A stretch of 64,000 nt of DNA from Mycobacterium palustre (GCF_002101785.1 NZ_LQPJ01000101.1:1-64000); one strand, 5' to 3'. Shown: positions 37,538 to 46,953, counted from the first letter of the stretch. Numbers and translations are program-made. The notes: a model not told the origin generated them from the sequence alone.

Positions 37538-39150
37538 TCGACGCCGGCGGTTTGGCTCGCCGGCTTCTTCGGCAAAAACAGCGCCGGGACGACGGTGAAC
37601 GTTACCAGCACGACCGCGGCGACGAACACCGTTGTGTAGGCGTGGGAAAGGTCGTGCAATAGGCCGTCGGAGAAGCCGGGGGCGATTGCCTGCGGGGGTA
37701 TCGCGGACGGGTCGACCGGCACCCCGGTGGCGGCCGCCCGCTGTTGAAGTGCCGCGAGTTTGTTTGCCGCGACGATGTTTTCGCTCCGGTTGAACTGGTT
37801 GGTCAGGATCATCGACATCAGGGCGGTTCCCATGGAACCGCCCACTTGATGGCTGACGCTCATCAGCGTTGTGCCGCGCGCGATTTGATGCGGCGCCAGC
37901 GCCTGCACCGACGCCACGGACAGCGGCATCATGGTGCAGCCCATGCCCAGGCCCATGATGGCCAAGGCCACCGAGAGCGTGGGCAGGTAGTGGGCGTGCG
38001 TGGCCACACCGAATGCAAAGGCGCCCAGGCCCGCAATGATCAGCGCGATGCCGACCAGGACGATCTTGCCCGGTCCTTGCCGGTCCACCAGCGGTCCCGT
38101 CAGCCGCATGGTCAGCATCGCGCCGAGTCCCTGCGGGATCATGTGCACGCCGGCCTGCATCGGCGTCTGGTGCAACACCTGCTGGAAGTAGCTGGGGAGC
38201 AGCAGGCCCGCGCCGAAGAATGCGGTGGCGAACAGCACCATCGTCACGTTGGCGTGGGTGATCACCTTGTTCTGGAAAAGCCGCAGATCGATGAGGGGGT
38301 GATCGGCGCGGCGCCCTGCGTGCACGACGAACGCGGCGATCAACGCCAGCCCGACGACCGCCGGTATCAAAACGCGACGATCGGCCACCGTCCCGCAGCG
38401 GGGGACGGACGACACCGCGAACAGGAACGTCGCCAGCCCGGGCGACAGCAGCAGCCCACCCACGACGTCGAAGGTCTCCGACCGCGCGGGGTGATCTTTC
38501 GGATACACGATCGCCGCCAGAACCAGCGTCACGACCCCGATCGGCAGGTTGATCAAAAAGATCCATCTCCAACTGGACGTGTCGATCAGCCAGCCGCCGA
38601 GGATCGGCCCGCCGATCGGCGCGAGCAGCATCGGAATGCTGAGGATCGACATCAGGCGGCCGAGGCGCCCGGGACCCGCCTCGCGGGTCATGATCATGAA
38701 CCCCAGCGGCATCAACATCCCGCCGCCGATGCCCTGCACTACCCGAAACGCGACCAGCTGAACGATGCTCGACGCCACCGCGCACAGCAGCGAGCCCAGC
38801 GCGAAGGCCGCCACCGATCCCATGAACAGCCGTTTGGTGCCGAAACGGTCGGCGGCCCAGCCCGTCAGCGGGATGACGGCCGCCAACGCCAGCGTGTAGC
38901 CGGTCATGGTCCACCCGACGACGGCCTGGGTGGAGCCGAATTGGGCGATGAACGTGCGTTGCGCGACGGCGACGACGGTGATGTCCAGGATCGCCATCAC
39001 GGTGGCCAGCAGGCACACGCCGGAGACCCGCAGGAGGGCGGCGTCCAGCTTTTCCGGATACACGCGCGCTTCCGGCTGCGCGGTGGGGGCGATGGCCGGC
39101 GGGGTGTCGGCCGCTGCTGAACGGGCCTTCTCCATAGCGTTGCTTAGCAT
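37534..39150 (-). CDS. emrB: DHA2-family multidrug efflux transporter EmrB
   Basis: 538 residues with fourteen predicted membrane helices. Motif A is 'GWAADRFGTKRLF' and motif C-like Gly/Pro positions lie in 'GWLIDTSSWRWIF'. It exports drugs by proton antiport. The place matches Rv0783c (emrB). The ATG at 39150 or 39135 may be the start; neither has a clear ribosome binding site. Confidence 0.92.
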   Translation of the reverse strand: MLSNAMEKARSAAADTPPAIAPTAQPEARVYPEKLDAALLRVSGVCLLATVMAILDITVVAVAQRTFIAQFGSTQAVVGWTMTGYTLALAAVIPLTGWAADRFGTKRLFMGSVAAFALGSLLCAVASSIVQLVAFRVVQGIGGGMLMPLGFMIMTREAGPGRLGRLMSILSIPMLLAPIGGPILGGWLIDTSSWRWIFLINLPIGVVTLVLAAIVYPKDHPARSETFDVVGGLLLSPGLATFLFAVSSVPRCGTVADRRVLIPAVVGLALIAAFVVHAGRRADHPLIDLRLFQNKVITHANVTMVLFATAFFGAGLLLPSYFQQVLHQTPMQAGVHMIPQGLGAMLTMRLTGPLVDRQGPGKIVLVGIALIIAGLGAFAFGVATHAHYLPTLSVALAIMGLGMGCTMMPLSVASVQALAPHQIARGTTLMSVSHQVGGSMGTALMSMILTNQFNRSENIVAANKLAALQQRAAATGVPVDPSAIPPQAIAPGFSDGLLHDLSHAYTTVFVAAVVLVTFTVVPALFLPKKPASQTAGVD

Positions 39151-39332
39151 ATCGAATCGTTCGCCGGCGCCGACGGCGGTCGGTTTGCTGGCCAGCCCGG
39201 TGTCGCGGCCGTGGCCGCGGTGGCGATCGAGTCGCCCGATGTGCCGTTTCGCACGCCTGACCGGGGCCGATATACGCCTGCCGTCTGCGTGTCCTTCACC
39301 GTCCCGACACCTGGAATCGTCACACTGCGGGT

Positions 39333-40037
39333 GTGTCTGGAAAATTGATCGTCTCGGTCTCCGGGATCGGTGAGCGCACCCTTGCCGACGTCGAGGCGTT
39401 CTGCGCACAAATGGATGCCCGTAAGGTGCCCGTGTCGTTGCTGGTGGCCCCGCGCCTGTCCGGCGACTACCGGCTCGACCGCGACCCGCACACCGTCGAG
39501 TGGCTGACCGCCCGGCGCGCCGGCGGCGACGCCATCGTGTTGCACGGTTACGACGACCCCGCCACCAAGAAGCGCCGCGGCGAATTCGCCATCCTGCGCG
39601 CCCACGAGGCGAACCTGCGGCTGATGGCCGCCGACCGCGTGCTCGAACACCTCGGGCTGCGCACCCGGCTGTTTGCGGCGCCGGGTTGGGTGGTGTCACC
39701 GGGGGTTGTAAAGGCGTTGCCGCAGAATGGCTTTCGGCTGCTGGCCGACCTGCACGGGGTGACCGACCTGGTCCGTCACCAGACCGTTCGCGCCCGGGTG
39801 CTCGGCATCGGGGAAGGCTTTTTGACCGAGCCGTGGTGGTGCCGCATGGTCGTGCTGTCGGCCGAGCGGATCGCGCGCCGAGGTGGCGTCGTGCGCGTCG
39901 CGGTGGCCGCTCGCCAGTTGCGCAAACCGGGCCCGCTGCAGGCGATGCTGGACGCCGTCGACCTCGCGGCGATGCACGGCTGCGCGCCGACGCTGTACCA
40001 CTGGCGGCCCGACAGGGCCGCGCTCGACGCCGCCTGA
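39333..40037 (+). CDS. DUF2334-type polysaccharide deacetylase-like protein (Rv0784-like)
   Basis: 234 residues from GTG 39333. 'LIVSVSGIGERTLADVEAF' and 'VPVSLLVAPRLSGDYRL', followed by 'DAIVLHGYDDP' and 'FAAPGWVVSPGVVKAL', follow the DUF2334/polysaccharide-deacetylase barrel, with the HGYD pattern in place of a usual metal-site HxxxH. It may modify a glycan or be inactive. Rv0784 lies at the same place in M. tuberculosis. Confidence 0.75.
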   Translation: MSGKLIVSVSGIGERTLADVEAFCAQMDARKVPVSLLVAPRLSGDYRLDRDPHTVEWLTARRAGGDAIVLHGYDDPATKKRRGEFAILRAHEANLRLMAADRVLEHLGLRTRLFAAPGWVVSPGVVKALPQNGFRLLADLHGVTDLVRHQTVRARVLGIGEGFLTEPWWCRMVVLSAERIARRGGVVRVAVAARQLRKPGPLQAMLDAVDLAAMHGCAPTLYHWRPDRAALDAA

Positions 40038-40086
40038 CCCCCAGCGTCCGAGGGGGCCTCGGGGCGGGGCACTACCCTGTTCCGAC

Positions 40087-41754
40087 ATGAGCGATTCTTC
40101 GGCCGCGGCGTTTCCCGCCGACGTGATCATCGTCGGTGCCGGGCTGTCGGGCCTGGTGGCCGCCTGCGAGCTGGTGGAACGCGGCCTGCGGGTGCTCATC
40201 CTCGACCAGGAGAACAGCGCCAACCTGGGCGGGCAGGCATTTTGGTCGTTCGGCGGGCTGTTCTTCGTCGACAGCCCGGAACAGCGCCGCCTGGGCATCC
40301 GCGACAGCCACGAGCTGGCGCTGCAGGACTGGCTCGGCACCGCGGCCTTCGACCGGCCGGAAGACTACTGGCCGCGCCAATGGGCCCATGCCTACGTCGA
40401 TTTCGCGGCGGGTGAGAAGCGGAGCTGGCTGCGTGACCGCGGGCTGAAGCTCTTCCCGCTCGTCGGTTGGGCCGAGCGCGGCGGCTACGACGCCCAGGGG
40501 CACGGCAACTCGGTGCCTCGCTTCCACATCACCTGGGGCACCGGGCCCGCGTTGGTCGAGATCTTCGCCCGCCGGCTGCGCGACCGCTCGACCGTGCGCT
40601 TCGCGCACCGCCATCAGGTCGACGAGTTGATAGTCGAGCGCGACGCGGTGACCGGCGTTCGGGGCACCGTGCTCGAGCCGTCGGCCGCGCCGCGCGGTGT
40701 CGCGTCGTCACGAAAGGCGGTGGGTCAGTTCGAGTTCCGGGCCTCGGCGGTGATCGTGGCCAGCGGCGGCATCGGCGGCAACCACGACCTGGTGCGAAAG
40801 AATTGGCCGCAGCGGATGGGCCGCGTCCCCGAACAGCTGCTCAGCGGGGTGCCCGCCCACGTCGACGGCCGCATGATCGCGATTTCGCAGCAGGCCGGCG
40901 CGCGGGTGATCAACCCCGACCGGATGTGGCACTACACCGAGGGCATCACGAACTACGACCCGGTCTGGCCGCTGCACGGCATCCGGATCATTCCCGGGCC
41001 GTCGTCGCTGTGGCTGGACGCGTCCGGCAAGCGGTTGCCGGTGCCGTTGTATCCCGGATTCGACACGTTGGGCACGCTGGAGTACATCACCAAGTCCGGG
41101 TTCGACTACACCTGGTTTGTGTTGAACGCCAAGATCATTGAGAAGGAGTTCGCGCTTTCCGGTCAGGAGCAGAATCCCGACCTGACCGGGCAGAGCGTTC
41201 GGGAGCTGATCCGCTCCCGGGCCCGCTCCGGCCCACCGGGACCGGTGCAGGCGTTCGTCGACCGGGGCGTGGACTTCGTCAGCGCGGATTCGTTGCGCGA
41301 GTTGGTGACCGCGATGAACAAGCTGCCCGACGTCGAGCCGCTGGACTACGCCACGGTGGAGGCCGAGGTCACCGCCCGCGATCGCGAGGTGGCCAACAGG
41401 TTCAGCAAGGACGGCCAGATCACCGCGATCCGGGCGGCCCGCAACTATCTGGGGGACCGGCTGGGCCGGGTGGTGGCGCCGCACCGGCTGACCGACCCGA
41501 AGGCCGGCCCGCTGATAGCGGTCAAGCTGCACATTCTGACCCGAAAGACGTTGGGCGGCATCGAGACCGACCTGGCCGGCCGCGTGCTCACCGGCGACGG
41601 CACCCCGCTCACCGGGCTGTACGCCGCCGGCGAGGCGGCCGGGTTCGGCGGCGGCGGCGTGCACGGCTACCGGGCGCTGGAGGGCACCTTCCTCGGCGGC
41701 TGCATCTTCTCCGGGCGTGCCGCGGGCCGCGGCGCCGCGGACGACATCACCTAG
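40087..41754 (+). CDS. FAD-dependent oxidoreductase, fumarate reductase/KSTD type (Rv0785-like)
   Basis: 555 residues. N-terminal FAD motif 'VIIVGAGLSGLVAACELVER' with the Glu/Asp end at 'LILDQE', 'GGQAFWSFGGLFFVDSPEQ', and C-terminal 'GLYAAGEAAGFGGGGVHGYR' are typical of the flavoprotein family that includes 3-ketosteroid dehydrogenase and fumarate reductase. The substrate is not known. It is convergent with the metallo-beta-lactamase-like gene. Confidence 0.88.
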   Translation: MSDSSAAAFPADVIIVGAGLSGLVAACELVERGLRVLILDQENSANLGGQAFWSFGGLFFVDSPEQRRLGIRDSHELALQDWLGTAAFDRPEDYWPRQWAHAYVDFAAGEKRSWLRDRGLKLFPLVGWAERGGYDAQGHGNSVPRFHITWGTGPALVEIFARRLRDRSTVRFAHRHQVDELIVERDAVTGVRGTVLEPSAAPRGVASSRKAVGQFEFRASAVIVASGGIGGNHDLVRKNWPQRMGRVPEQLLSGVPAHVDGRMIAISQQAGARVINPDRMWHYTEGITNYDPVWPLHGIRIIPGPSSLWLDASGKRLPVPLYPGFDTLGTLEYITKSGFDYTWFVLNAKIIEKEFALSGQEQNPDLTGQSVRELIRSRARSGPPGPVQAFVDRGVDFVSADSLRELVTAMNKLPDVEPLDYATVEAEVTARDREVANRFSKDGQITAIRAARNYLGDRLGRVVAPHRLTDPKAGPLIAVKLHILTRKTLGGIETDLAGRVLTGDGTPLTGLYAAGEAAGFGGGGVHGYRALEGTFLGGCIFSGRAAGRGAADDIT

Positions 41755-41769
41755 CTCCGATTGCTCGCG

Positions 41770-42408
41770 CTAGAAGGTGACCCCGGTTTCCTCCGGTAAG
41801 ACCTGGAAGTCGGTGCTGGTCATCTCGCTGAGCCGGCCGTAGTAGATGCCCCTGGCGTCCGGGGCGACGATGCCCTGGTGGATGGGAACCGCGCGGGCCG
41901 GCGCCACGGCGCGCAGGTAATCGACGGCCTCGGCGATCTTCATCCACGGGGCGGCCGCCGGCGCGGCCAGCACGTCCACCGGCTCGTCGGGCACGAACAG
42001 CGCGTCGCCGGGGTGCATCAGCCTGGCGGCGTGCCCACCGTCGCCGACGAGATACGAAATGTTCTCTATCACAGGGATTTCCGGGTGGATCACCGCGTGC
42101 CGGCCGCCGACGGCCCGAACGGTCACCTCACCGATTTGCAGCGAGTCGCCGACGTGCACCGCCCGGCACGGTTCACCCAATTGCTCGGCGGTCTGCGAAT
42201 CGGCGTACAGCGCCGCGCCGGGGTTGCCTTCGAGCAGCGCCGGCAACCGCCCGACGTCGACGTGGTCGGGATGCTGGTGGGTGATTACGATGGCCGTCAG
42301 GCCGGTGATCCCCTCGAAGCCGTGCGCAAAGGTGCCGGGATCGAACAGCAGACGGGTGTTGTCGAACTCCGCCAGTAGGCACGAATGGCCGAAATGCGTC
42401 AGTTGCAT
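41770..42408 (-). CDS. Metallo-beta-lactamase-fold hydrolase (Rv0786c-like)
   Basis: 212 residues from ATG 42408. The start 'QLTHFGHSCLLAEFDNTRLL', the metal motif 'VITHQHPDHVD' (HxHxDH) and 'GGRHAVIHPE' belong to the UlaG/YtnP-type metallo-hydrolases. It would hydrolyse a phosphodiester or lactone. The substrate is unknown. Confidence 0.87.
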   Translation of the reverse strand: MQLTHFGHSCLLAEFDNTRLLFDPGTFAHGFEGITGLTAIVITHQHPDHVDVGRLPALLEGNPGAALYADSQTAEQLGEPCRAVHVGDSLQIGEVTVRAVGGRHAVIHPEIPVIENISYLVGDGGHAARLMHPGDALFVPDEPVDVLAAPAAAPWMKIAEAVDYLRAVAPARAVPIHQGIVAPDARGIYYGRLSEMTSTDFQVLPEETGVTF

Positions 42409-42441
42409 GTCTACGATTGTGCCCCGACGGAGGTGATGCCG

Positions 42442-43113
42442 ATGCGGGTGAATCTGGCGACGATTCTGGTTGTAAGCGGCCTCGCGGTCGCTCTCGTCGT
42501 CACGGTGCCGGCCCACGCGGAGCCGGAAACCTGCCCGGCGGTGTGCGACCAGATCCCGAACACGGCGTGGATTCGGCCGCGTGCGGTGCCGCTGGACTCG
42601 GCGTACAACTGGCCCGCCCTGGCGGGCGTGGCGGTGCAGACAACGGGGGCGGAAAGCCCCCGTTTTCGGTTCGAGGACGTGTGCGGGTCCGCGCCGGCGC
42701 AGGACGCCCGGAATTCGGCGGTCGCGGCCCGGGCGACGGTCACCCACCCGGACGGGCAGTGGCAGCTGCAGGCATTGATCCTGCATTGGCGCGGCGACAC
42801 GGCCCGCGGCGGCGCCATGGCGACGTCGGTGTTCGCCAACGCCGTCGCAGCGCTGCGCGCCTGCCAGCGCGGCGCGCCGGAGGAGTCGCCGTCGATCACC
42901 ACCGACGAACCGGTCCGGATGGCCGCGGTGATCAGCGGGCCCGTCGTCGTGCACACCTACCTGGTCGCGCACCCGGCGAGCAGCACGATCAGCGAGCTCA
43001 CCCTGTGGGAATCGGGGCCGCCGCAGGTGCCCTGGCCGGTGCTGACGGACGACCCGGTGCTCAACGCCCTGGCCGCCCCGCTGTGCGACGCCTATATCGC
43101 CTCGTGCCCGTGA
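42442..43113 (+). CDS. Exported protein upstream of purS
   Basis: 223 residues from ATG 42442, chosen because GGAGG at 42429-42433 is eight bases away, whereas the earlier ATG at 42436 is only two away. A signal peptide ends 'VTVPAHA' near residue 25. The mature part has Cys at 'CPAVCDQIP', 'EDVCGSA', 'LRACQR' and 'LCDAYIASC', suggesting disulfides. No catalytic motif is seen. The place resembles Rv0787 of M. tuberculosis. Confidence 0.72.
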   Translation: MRVNLATILVVSGLAVALVVTVPAHAEPETCPAVCDQIPNTAWIRPRAVPLDSAYNWPALAGVAVQTTGAESPRFRFEDVCGSAPAQDARNSAVAARATVTHPDGQWQLQALILHWRGDTARGGAMATSVFANAVAALRACQRGAPEESPSITTDEPVRMAAVISGPVVVHTYLVAHPASSTISELTLWESGPPQVPWPVLTDDPVLNALAAPLCDAYIASCP

Positions 43114-43170
43114 CCGGCGCGCCGCCGGTAGAGTTGGGTGGCGAGCCCAAACCCTTCAGGAGGAGCGCCG

Positions 43171-43410
43171 GTGAGCCGGGTGGTCGTGCACGTGATGCCT
43201 AAAGCGGAGATTTTGGACCCGCAGGGCCAGGCGATTGTCGGCGCGCTGGGCCGCCTGGGGCACCCGGGGATCTCGGATGTGCGCCAGGGCAAGCGTTTTG
43301 AGTTGGAGGTCGACGACACCGTCGACGACGCCACGCTGGCCGAGATCGCGGAGTCGTTGTTGGCGAACACCGTGATCGAGGACTGGACGATCAGCCGGGA
43401 GGCGCAGTGA
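43171..43410 (+). CDS. purS: FGAM synthase subunit PurS
   Basis: 79 residues from GTG 43171 with AGGAGGAG upstream. '[20 protein letters not shown]' and '[14 protein letters not shown]' are the small PurS fold. It joins PurQ and PurL in the ammonia-channelling FGAM synthase. The stop overlaps the purQ GTG by four bases. Confidence 0.95.
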   Translation: MSRVVVHVMPKAEILDPQGQAIVGALGRLGHPGISDVRQGKRFELEVDDTVDDATLAEIAESLLANTVIEDWTISREAQ

Positions 43411-44081
43411 CCGCACGGATCGGCGTCATCACCTTTCCGGGCACGCTCGACGACGTCGATGCGGCCCGCGCGGCGCGGCGCATCGGCGCCGAGGCGGTCG
43501 CCCTGTGGCACGCCGACGCCGACCTCAAGGCGGTCGACGCCGTGGTGGTTCCCGGCGGCTTCTCCTACGGTGATTACCTGCGCGCCGGCGCCATCGCGCG
43601 GTTCGCCCCGGTGATGGCGGAGGTGGTCGCGGCCGCGGGGCGGGGCATGCCGGTGTTGGGGATTTGCAACGGTTTTCAGGTGCTCTGCGAGGCCGGCCTG
43701 CTGCCCGGCGCGCTGACCCGCAACGCGGGGTTGCATTTCGTCTGCCGCGACGTGTGGCTGCGGGTGACGTCGAACTCGACCGCCTGGACGTCGCGCTTCG
43801 AGCCCGACGCCGACCTGCTGGTGCCGCTGAAGTCCGGCGAGGGGCGCTACGTCGCTCCTGACAACGTGCTCGACGAGCTGGAGGGCGAGGGCCGGGTGGT
43901 GTTCCGCTATCACGACAACCCCAACGGCTCGCTGCGCGACATCGCCGGCATCAGCTCGGCCGACGGCCGCGTCGTGGGGTTGATGCCGCACCCCGAGCAT
44001 GCCATCGAGGCGCTGACGGGCCCGTCCGACGACGGGCTGGGCCTGTTCTACTCGGCGCTGGACGCGGTGCTGGCCGTCTGA
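43407..44081 (+). CDS. purQ: FGAM synthase glutaminase subunit PurQ
   Basis: 224 residues. Class I glutamine amidotransferase: '[16 protein letters not shown]', the nucleophile Cys in '[15 protein letters not shown]', and the His/Glu of '[10 protein letters not shown]'. It releases ammonia from glutamine for PurL, which lies 16 kb to the right. The relation purS-purQ is fixed; purL is separated by an accessory segment. Confidence 0.97.
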   Translation: MTARIGVITFPGTLDDVDAARAARRIGAEAVALWHADADLKAVDAVVVPGGFSYGDYLRAGAIARFAPVMAEVVAAAGRGMPVLGICNGFQVLCEAGLLPGALTRNAGLHFVCRDVWLRVTSNSTAWTSRFEPDADLLVPLKSGEGRYVAPDNVLDELEGEGRVVFRYHDNPNGSLRDIAGISSADGRVVGLMPHPEHAIEALTGPSDDGLGLFYSALDAVLAV

Positions 44082-44305
44082 GCGGAAACCACTGCCGCGC
44101 AATGTATTCGGTGAAGGCGGCGGTGAGCGCGCCGGTCGGCTCGTGCGATGCCGAGCTGGTCGACATAACTCCAGACGGCCTGCATCACCGCGCGCACGTG
44201 GGCATCGACCTCGGCGACGTCGGCGTCGGCGCCGAACTGGTCGGTGATGTCGATTGGCTCGAGCACCTCGGTGACGACCTTGGCCGGCAGCGGCAGGATG
44301 TTGAG
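44048..44305 (-). pseudogene. C-terminal relic of a lysophospholipid acyltransferase
   Basis: Reading leftward from 44305 gives 'LNILPLPAKVVTEVLEPIDI', then 'TDQFGADADVAEVDAHVRAV', which is the conserved tail of mycobacterial PlsC-type acyltransferases (PLPAK..TEVLEPIDI...FG...DV.EVD.HVR..MQ). The catalytic N-terminal region (HxxxxD) is missing and the sequence beyond 44305 is not related. It overlaps the 3' end of purQ by 34 bases, so it is a decayed remnant, not a working gene. Confidence 0.65.
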
Positions 44306-44467
44306 TCGGGCCGGTTTTCGGTGCTTTGCCGGTCGTCGTCGCGCATGTGGTGCTGCTAGCCGCTGTGACGTCCGCCTCAAACCTCAGCGGTTGCCGCGGG
44401 GGAGAGCAACCCGGGGGTGATGCCGGAAACAGTCCTCGTCAGAGCGAGCCCCGGCCCGGCTGACGTG

Positions 44468-44938
44468 TCAGCCGGCGTCGCGCAGCAACGGCTGTGGCGC
44501 CGAGGGCAACTCGACGACCGGAGCCAACTGAGCGAAGAGTTCGATTGCGTCGGCGATGGCGCCGTCGACGAACGACGCGAAATCCTCGAAAGACACGCCG
44601 TCCCTTATCCAGTGCGACCGGCGCGCGATCATGCCGATGCGCTGCGGATCGGTCGAGTTGTGCACGATCGCGACGACCTCGCGGTTCTGTGAGTTCCAGA
44701 TGTCGGCGAAGTGCGTCAGCCACGGCCGGTCGGTGGCGGGAAAGAAGCAGGACGGCATCACGCGAACGATCAGCACGTCGCCGTGCGCGGGGCAGGCCTC
44801 GAGGTGGACGTGCAGCCGGCGCGGACGGGTGTTGGCGACGTAGAAGAATTCGCCGTCGTGCTGGCCGCGGAAATAGCGGCTGCCGCGCGTGCGCAGGTAG
44901 CGTTCGATCAGGTCGGCGCAAAGCGACTCACTCGTCAT
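44468..44938 (-). CDS. YbjN-like small protein of unknown function
   Basis: 156 residues from ATG 44938. 'IERYLRTRGSRYFRGQHDG', 'RLHVHLEACPAHGDVLIVRV' and 'WNSQNREVVAIVHNS' fit the alpha/beta fold of YbjN/type III chaperone-like proteins found in mycobacteria. No enzyme motif. It faces the acyltransferase relic and lies in the accessory segment between purQ and the encapsulin gene. Confidence 0.55.
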   Translation of the reverse strand: MTSESLCADLIERYLRTRGSRYFRGQHDGEFFYVANTRPRRLHVHLEACPAHGDVLIVRVMPSCFFPATDRPWLTHFADIWNSQNREVVAIVHNSTDPQRIGMIARRSHWIRDGVSFEDFASFVDGAIADAIELFAQLAPVVELPSAPQPLLRDAG

Positions 44939-45033
44939 GAGGTCGATGGTGCGGCCGGCGGCTTTGCGGATGCTTGGAGCCGAGCGCGTCGCGAGCCAAG
45001 AAATCGGTGAGAATCAGCTGAGCGAGCGGCGCC

Positions 45034-45435
45034 TCACTTTCGATCCAGGTCGATCCGGATCGTCAGCAAGTCGGTGCCCAGCGCGCGCACCATCGCGCTG
45101 TTGAGGCGCGGCAGTTTGGCCAACCGGGCCCGTGGGTCGTCGTCAGGCAACAGCAACGCGGTCCCGGTGCGCCAGCGGCCGCGGATGCGAAGCCGAACCA
45201 TATTGTCGGCCTTGATGTTTCGAACGTAGTCGGAAGCCTCGCCGTGGTCGGACACCAGCCAGAACACGTCGCCGTCGAGGCGCCCGCCGATCGGGGTGCG
45301 TCGCGGCCGCCCGCTGACCCGGCCGGTCGTCTCGAGCAACACTTGCGTGGGCAGCCGGCGGGTCACCGGGTTGGCGATATGGCGGTGGAAGAAGCCGACG
45401 CGGCGACGCTTGCGGGTGGACGGGTGCGCGGTCAT
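45034..45435 (-). CDS. Deazaflavin (F420)-dependent nitroreductase-family protein
   Basis: 133 residues from ATG 45435, chosen because GGTGGG precedes it; the ATG at 45447 lacks a site. 'RRLPTQVLLETTGRVSGRPR' then 'RTPIGGRLDGDVFWLVSDHG' and 'YVRNIKADNMVRLRIRGRW' are the Ddn-like split-barrel motif. It should use F420H2 to reduce an unknown substrate. A 25-bp palindrome separates it from the divergent TetR gene. Confidence 0.86.
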   Translation of the reverse strand: MTAHPSTRKRRRVGFFHRHIANPVTRRLPTQVLLETTGRVSGRPRRTPIGGRLDGDVFWLVSDHGEASDYVRNIKADNMVRLRIRGRWRTGTALLLPDDDPRARLAKLPRLNSAMVRALGTDLLTIRIDLDRK

Positions 45436-45446
45436 GCCCACCAGCA

Positions 45447-45471
45447 TTGTCGAGACTAGCGGTCTCGTCAA
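45447..45471. promoter_or_regulatory. 25-bp palindrome between F420 protein and TetR genes
   Basis: Arms TTGTCGAGAC and GTCTCGTCAA surround TAGCG; nine of ten arm positions are complementary. It lies just upstream of the ddn-like start and 23 bases before the tetR start, so it is a strong candidate operator of this TetR protein. Confidence 0.7.
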
Positions 45472-45493
45472 TGGGGACGCTAACCTTCAGGTT

Positions 45494-46090
45494 GTGACGG
45501 CGACCCAGCGCAGGCCCCACACCGGAAGCCGGCGCAACGACGCGGCGCGCCGGGCGATCCTGGACGCGGCCGCCGAGCTGCTCGCCGCCGCCGACTCCCC
45601 GCCCATCACGGTGGGCGCCATCGCCGAACGGGCGGGCGTCGGCAAGCAGACGATCTACCGCTGGTGGCCGACGAAAAGCGAGGTGCTGCTCGACGCGATG
45701 ATCGACCGCGCGCGGCGGGTCGCGCCGACCCCCGACAGCGGCGATCTGCACACCGACCTGCGGCAGTTTTTGCGCTCCACGTTCGCCGCCGCCCCCGAAA
45801 ACCGCCGCCTGCTCCTGGGCGTGCTGCGCGAGGCCCTGGCCGACGGCGCCACCATGGAACGGCTGGCGGCGTTCACCGCCGCCCGGCGCCACGAGTTGGC
45901 CCACATCCTCGACCGGGCGCGGGCCCGCGGCCAGCTCCACGGACTCCGGCCCACCCAAGCGGCAGTCGACCAGGCGTTCGGATTACTCTGGTACCGAATG
46001 ATTTTCGGCCACCAGCCGCTCGACTCGCGGGCCGCCGACGACCTGGCGACCGCGCTGACGACGCAGCTGCAGAACAGCCAGGAGGGATGA
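45494..46090 (+). CDS. TetR-family regulator
   Basis: 198 residues from GTG 45494. 'RRAILDAAAELLAAADSPPI' and 'GAIAERAGVGKQTIYRWWPT' are the TetR HTH, of the AcrR/FadR-like type. It is divergent from the F420-dependent gene across a 25-bp palindrome, and its stop overlaps the candidate ATG of the next VOC gene (ATGA). It is the likely repressor of both. Confidence 0.88.
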   Translation: MTATQRRPHTGSRRNDAARRAILDAAAELLAAADSPPITVGAIAERAGVGKQTIYRWWPTKSEVLLDAMIDRARRVAPTPDSGDLHTDLRQFLRSTFAAAPENRRLLLGVLREALADGATMERLAAFTAARRHELAHILDRARARGQLHGLRPTQAAVDQAFGLLWYRMIFGHQPLDSRAADDLATALTTQLQNSQEG

Positions 46091-46092
46091 GG

Positions 46093-46491
46093 GTGCGATT
46101 CGCGGTGGAACGGATCGATCACGTCGTCCTGAATTGCAACGACGTCGAGGCCACCGCGTCGTGGTACGAGCGGGTTTTGGGCATGCGGCGCGACACGTTC
46201 GGGCCCACGAACAGGATTGCGCTGCGCTTCGGGGATCAAAAGCTCAACCTGCGACCGGTCGGGGCGCTGGCCGGCGATCCGGAGTGGGTCACCGGTTCGG
46301 TGGAGGCGGCCGGTTCGGCGGACCTGTGCTTCGTCACCCGCAGCAGCCCCGACGACGTGCGCGCCCACCTGGCCCACTGCGGGGTGGAGATCCTCTCCGG
46401 TCCGGTGACCAAGACCGGCGCCTTGGGAGCGATGACGTCTCACTACTGTCGTGACATCGACGGCAATCTCGTCGAAATCGCCGTCTACTGA
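46093..46491 (+). CDS. VOC/glyoxalase-family protein
   Basis: 132 residues. 'ERIDHVVLNCNDVEATASWY' and 'DIDGNLVEIAVY' are the classic glyoxalase/VOC motif pair. The GTG at 46093 is preferred over the ATG at 46087 because GGAGG at 46081-46085 is seven bases from the former and one base from the latter. It could be a dioxygenase or lactoylglutathione-like enzyme; the substrate is unknown. It is co-transcribed with the TetR gene. Confidence 0.84.
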   Translation: MRFAVERIDHVVLNCNDVEATASWYERVLGMRRDTFGPTNRIALRFGDQKLNLRPVGALAGDPEWVTGSVEAAGSADLCFVTRSSPDDVRAHLAHCGVEILSGPVTKTGALGAMTSHYCRDIDGNLVEIAVY

Positions 46492-46497
46492 ACGCCT

Positions 46498-46953
46498 TTA
46501 GAGCGGATACAGCGCCGGCAGGTTCACCACGATGGCCTCCTGGGTGCTGCGCGCGATGACCACCTCGGCCGGCGTGCTGGGATCGGGATTTTCCTCCCGG
46601 TGCGGCAGATACGGGGGGATGAAAACGTAATCGCCCGGCGCGGTGGAGATGCGCACCTCTTGGGTGCCGTCGTGAAAGACGAACTCCGGGTTGCCGCTTC
46701 GGACATAGATCGCGGTTTCCGATTCGCCGTGGTGATGGTTCGACGAGGCGGCTCCCGGCGCCGCGTGTGTCTCTCCCATCCACAGCTTCTCCGCCCCGAC
46801 CGACGAGCCGCTCAGCGCGGCGAAACGCCGCAACCCCTCCGATTGCGCGGTGTCGGAGCTGATGTCGGACGCCTTGACGTGGTGCACGCGGTTGCGCCCG
46901 ACTTCGGTCGCGGCGCGGTCGAAGTCGGGGTGAAATCCCTCTGATGTCGCCAT
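46498..46953 (-). CDS. Cupin-domain protein
   Basis: 151 residues from ATG 46953 with AGGAG upstream. Cupin motif 1 is 'SNHHHGESETAIYVRSG' and motif 2 'PGDYVFIPPYLPHREEN', with the metal-binding His and Glu. Single-domain cupins of this size act as isomerases, dioxygenases or sugar-binding proteins. The function is unknown. It lies six bases from the convergent VOC gene and next to an FAD reductase relic. Confidence 0.83.
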   Translation of the reverse strand: MATSEGFHPDFDRAATEVGRNRVHHVKASDISSDTAQSEGLRRFAALSGSSVGAEKLWMGETHAAPGAASSNHHHGESETAIYVRSGNPEFVFHDGTQEVRISTAPGDYVFIPPYLPHREENPDPSTPAEVVIARSTQEAIVVNLPALYPL

